This document shows, piece after piece, positions 26,650-28,368 of a stretch of DNA of 28,368 bases (its first letter is position 1; each line of letters opens with the position of its first letter). Origin of the DNA: a virus. The position numbers were made by a program, and so were the translations under genes. The stretch lies in the IMG/VR virus record IMGVR_UViG_3300031645_000009, positions 1 to 28,368 of that record. One strand, given 5' to 3'. The notes under the pieces are model-generated. The model was not told the DNA's origin and ran no database searches. It was given only the letters and a program-made list of their open reading frames with translations.

Positions 26650-26847
26650 TTACTCAAACTCCTTTAGTGATTTAATAAGATTTTCTATTTTATTAAGAGA
26701 TAAATTGTCTAAGCTCTTAAAGTCTATATTAAACTTGTATTTTGTTTCTCTTAATGTCTTGGTGAATAGGTTTATTGATATAGAGCCTTTAATATACCAA
26801 TTACCCATCTTATTAAATCCGTTGTTTTCTAATTCTCCATAGGTCAT
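26650..26847 (-). CDS. Early protein of unknown function, 65 aa
   Basis: MTYGELENNGFNKMGNWYIK then GSISINLFTKTLRETKYKFN. TAGGAGATAAT precedes the ATG; a small UUCG hairpin lies just ahead of that site. No motif is recognised. Confidence 0.6.
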   Translation of the reverse strand: MTYGELENNGFNKMGNWYIKGSISINLFTKTLRETKYKFNIDFKSLDNLSLNKIENLIKSLKEFE

Positions 26848-26857
26848 ATTATCTCCT

Positions 26858-26871
26858 AGCCCCGAAGGGCT
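26858..26871 (-). promoter_or_regulatory. UUCG-capped hairpin abutting a ribosome binding site
   Basis: On the minus strand AGCCC-TTCG-GGGCT, a five-pair stem with the extra-stable UUCG tetraloop, ends where TAGGAGATAAT of the 65-aa gene begins. No U-run, so not a terminator. It may protect mRNA or keep the site open. Confidence 0.6.
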
Positions 26872-26876
26872 GTTTA

Positions 26877-27161
26877 CTAAAGTGTATCTTCTAAATTATT
26901 TGATCTAATATAATCTATTATTATAGTTACATGGTCATGCTTTCTATTGTAGTTTCTATAATTAGAATCTATTGATTTATTTTCTTTTCTTCCATAAGAA
27001 TAATAATTTTTTTTTGTATATAAATACTCTTGAATCTCATATAAGTTTTCTAAAGAAATGTTTTCTTTTTTAAAAAAATATAGAGGATCTGAAGATGTCC
27101 CATTCATACAAACCGCTGTACTACTAATTATGTCTGCTTTCTTTTGGCTTAATCTTATCAT
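26877..27161 (-). CDS. Early protein of unknown function, 94 aa
   Basis: MIRLSQKKADIISSTAVCMN then an aromatic, lysine-rich centre (YLYTKKNYYSYGRKENKSID) and a helical end (DHVTIIIDYIRSNNLEDTL). It is the first gene after a promoter (27186-27214) and terminator. AGGGGATAAA precedes the ATG. No family is recognised. Confidence 0.6.
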   Translation of the reverse strand: MIRLSQKKADIISSTAVCMNGTSSDPLYFFKKENISLENLYEIQEYLYTKKNYYSYGRKENKSIDSNYRNYNRKHDHVTIIIDYIRSNNLEDTL

Positions 27162-27185
27162 CTTTTATCCCCTCTAACTGTTTAT

Positions 27186-27214
27186 ATAATATAACAACTA
27201 AGAACTTTATACAA
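27186..27214 (-). promoter_or_regulatory. Promoter for the replication operon
   Basis: TTGTAT (27214-27209), 17 bp, TATTAT (27191-27186), reading minus, between the UUCG terminator and the 94-aa gene. It likely drives genes from 27161 leftward. Confidence 0.6.
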
Positions 27215-27244
27215 CCCCAGACAACAATAAAAGATAAAAAGTGT

Positions 27245-27272
27245 AAATAAAAAGCCATCCGAAGACAGCCTT
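27245..27272 (-). terminator. UUCG-loop Rho-independent terminator
   Basis: On the minus strand AAGGCTGTC (27272-27264), TTCG loop and GATGGCTTT (27259-27251) pair over nine positions with G-T wobbles, followed by TTTTATTT. It lies five bases after the stop of the 62-aa membrane protein gene. Confidence 0.75.
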
Positions 27273-27276
27273 AATA

Positions 27277-27465
27277 TTATTCGTATGATAACCCTATACC
27301 ACATATTCCACATAATAATAGTATTCCACTATAAATTATATATTGCATCCCAACGCCCTGCTGCATTACTGTTGATGCATCGTTAAAAGTTGTGTATCCT
27401 GTATAACACATAATACCTGATACTATTAAACTAAATAATCCAATAAATCCTATAAATGTTTTCAT
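27277..27465 (-). CDS. Two-helix membrane protein, 62 aa
   Basis: MKTFIGFIGLFSLIVSGIMC then YTGYTTFNDASTVMQQGVGM and YIIYSGILLLCGICGIGLSY. Two transmembrane helices are separated by a short polar loop, with a single glutamate at the C-terminus. A holin-like topology is possible, but location in the early region argues for another membrane role such as superinfection exclusion. AAAGGAGAAC precedes the ATG. Confidence 0.65.
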   Translation of the reverse strand: MKTFIGFIGLFSLIVSGIMCYTGYTTFNDASTVMQQGVGMQYIIYSGILLLCGICGIGLSYE

Positions 27466-27466
27466 A

Positions 27467-27730
27467 TTATTTGTTCTCCTTTGTTGTCTTAACTTCGACC
27501 CTGAATTGATCCCGTATTTTATCCTTGTTCATATCAATACTTTGTACCAGGTGTTTTAATTGATCCTCTAACGGTTGGTCTAGGTCATAATCATATTCAA
27601 TTATAGCCTGTAGAGCTTGGTAGACTGTTCCAAACTCTCTAACGTTAATATCTCTCCCTTTCTCGTTCTTCTCAACAAGTCTAAAGTATTGACCTGATTT
27701 CTCTAAATGCACGTTCTCTGTTATTTTCAT
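27467..27730 (-). CDS. Early protein of unknown function, 87 aa
   Basis: KSGQYFRLVEKNEKGRDINV then REFGTVYQALQAIIEYDYDL and a charged helical end. The N-terminal strands plus 'FGTvyqALqaIiE' helix resemble small early proteins in Bacillota phages but I cannot name a family with certainty. AGGAGATAAC precedes the ATG. It lies one base before the membrane protein start. Confidence 0.6.
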   Translation of the reverse strand: MKITENVHLEKSGQYFRLVEKNEKGRDINVREFGTVYQALQAIIEYDYDLDQPLEDQLKHLVQSIDMNKDKIRDQFRVEVKTTKENK

Positions 27731-27894
27731 GTTATCTCCTGTAATCCTCTGTTAAGTTTTTGAATAAGTTCCACTATCTGCATGGTTATCTCTTCGTGCT
27801 CTGGTGTTAATTTCCGATGTATTGTAACGCTGACCCCTTCGGTGTAGTGCGCTGGTATTGTCTCTATGTATGTTTTTATTACGTTATATTTCAT
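27727..27894 (-). CDS. Small early protein, 55 aa
   Basis: MKYNVIKTYIETIPAHYTEG then VSVTIHRKLTPEHEEITMQI and a C-terminal helix. GAGGGGATAAT precedes the ATG and the stop overlaps the next gene by ATGA. It fills an otherwise empty interval. The function is unknown. Confidence 0.6.
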   Translation of the reverse strand: MKYNVIKTYIETIPAHYTEGVSVTIHRKLTPEHEEITMQIVELIQKLNRGLQEIT

Positions 27895-27903
27895 ATTATC
27901 CCC

Positions 27904-28113
27904 TCAATTTACTATTAAATCTGACCCTGTTACGGTTTGCTCTACAGTGTATCTATTTCTTTTTTTATACGGGTGCATGTTCACCATTTCTAAATTGCTA
28001 TAATTAGGATATTTCTTTTTTAAATATTCCCTTACTTCTTCCCTGGTTTCTGCAAAAGTATAACCCTCTCGGATGTGGTTTCCGTGTTGCAATACATATT
28101 TATATCTAATCAC
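27904..28113 (-). CDS. Small early protein, 69 aa, GTG start
   Basis: MIRYKYVLQHGNHIREGYTF then AETREEVREYLKKKYPNYSN, a strand-helix protein. The GTG overlaps the stop of the previous gene (GTGA), with GAGGA directly beside it, so reinitiation is the likely route. The function is unknown. Confidence 0.6.
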   Translation of the reverse strand: MIRYKYVLQHGNHIREGYTFAETREEVREYLKKKYPNYSNLEMVNMHPYKKRNRYTVEQTVTGSDLIVN

Positions 28114-28292
28114 TCCTCTATCTTTCGATATCTGTAAGTGAACTTATCACCTATTACGCAACTTAATATTAAAAAAAGTGCGATCTCTGTTTTAACCCAG
28201 TCCCCCTCTTTTGTCAGTTGTTCAAACTCGTAGGTATCTTCCAGAATATCACATGGAACATTGTATTTTACTAAAGTCTTCCATTCGTTCAT
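28110..28292 (-). CDS. Small early protein, 60 aa
   Basis: MNEWKTLVKYNVPCDILEDT then YEFEQLTKEGDWVKTEIALF. A hydrophobic stretch (EIALFLILSCVIG) is too short and interrupted for a sure membrane helix. GGGGGGAAAGC precedes the ATG, which overlaps the upstream stop. The function is unknown. Confidence 0.55.
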   Translation of the reverse strand: MNEWKTLVKYNVPCDILEDTYEFEQLTKEGDWVKTEIALFLILSCVIGDKFTYRYRKIEE

Positions 28293-28368
28293 GCTTTCCC
28301 CCCTTCTGCAAACTCGTCTAATTCTTTTACACTAAACTTTGTACCGCTAAAATTATACTTAGTTAAAA
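28289..28368 (-). CDS. C-terminal fragment of an early gene (partial, right edge)
   Basis: The last 25 residues (LTKYNFSGTKFSVKELDEFA then EGGKA) of a minus-strand gene whose start lies beyond the window. The TGA overlaps the ATG of the 60-aa gene. The product cannot be named. Confidence 0.5.
   Translation of the reverse strand, partial: LTKYNFSGTKFSVKELDEFAEGGKA

Noticed and set aside
27162-27243. Short hydrophobic frames between the UUCG terminator and the 94-aa gene
   Set aside because: No start codon with ribosome site; the interval is better explained as promoter and leader.
1-28368. CRISPR array, tRNA genes, insertion sequences, diversity-generating retroelement repeats
   Set aside because: Looked for by eye on both strands; no regularly spaced repeats, tRNA cloverleafs, transposase or reverse transcriptase patterns were seen.

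Overview
The window is a stretch of a tailed double-stranded DNA phage or prophage genome with long non-contractile-tail (siphovirus-type) architecture. It has a recognisable TerS, TerL, SPP1-type portal, head-morphogenesis protein, scaffold, major capsid, neck/tail-completion proteins, major tail protein, frameshifted tail chaperone, tape measure, tail hub and a baseplate/fibre gene cut by the left edge. No sheath gene is visible. The DNA is strongly AT-rich, Shine-Dalgarno sites are strong (aaggagata-type), promoters are close to sigma-70/sigma-A consensus, and TGA is used as a stop with Trp as TGG. With a DnaD-like replisome organiser followed by a DnaC-like loader, this points to a low-GC Bacillota-like host (or a deep-branching Mycoplasmatota that keeps the standard code). 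The host is inferred, not shown. No integrase, lysis or lysogeny-repressor gene was seen, so temperate or virulent lifestyle cannot be decided here.

Layout, read right to left because most genes are on the minus strand. (1) 28368-21690: early region of tightly coupled small genes, many too short for routine calling (zinc ribbons, micro-helix-turn-helix proteins, membrane peptides), plus the replisome organiser and the AAA+ helicase loader. (2) 21660-19129: an unknown protein, TerS and TerL. (3) 19093-17600: a control region with back-to-back promoters, a plus-strand acidic protein behind a structured leader, a Rha-type regulator and a small partner, closed by a 16-bp perfect terminator hairpin. 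(4) 17594-15798, plus strand: an accessory operon of two ADP-ribosyltransferase-like proteins (one strongly resembling the anti-CRISPR AcrIF11), a PLD-like protein, a small-terminase-like protein and a micro-HTH protein. (5) 15651-13176: portal and head morphogenesis. (6) 11738-13186, plus strand: orphan C5 DNA methyltransferase, excisionase-like HTH and two unknown small proteins. (7) 11600-10675: a gene-free stretch whose minus strand can fold into an elaborate RNA with a pseudoknot, a SLOG/DUF2493 protein, and a compact promoter-hairpin-terminator unit that looks like a roughly 90-nt small RNA. (8) 10586-1: scaffold, capsid, neck and tail genes.

How it fits together: two opposite-strand accessory islands interrupt the usual terminase-portal-scaffold-capsid order. 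After each island the structural genes restart from a near-perfect promoter. The two promoters (before portal and before scaffold) carry the same CTTAAC-N4-GTTA operator-like palindrome in the -35/-10 spacer, which suggests one factor times both blocks. The most interesting unexplained elements are the AcrIF11-like island with its own paired operators, the large structured RNA at 11225-11591, and the putative anti-Shine-Dalgarno small RNA at 10675-10765. All similarity statements rest on remembered family patterns; no database search was run.
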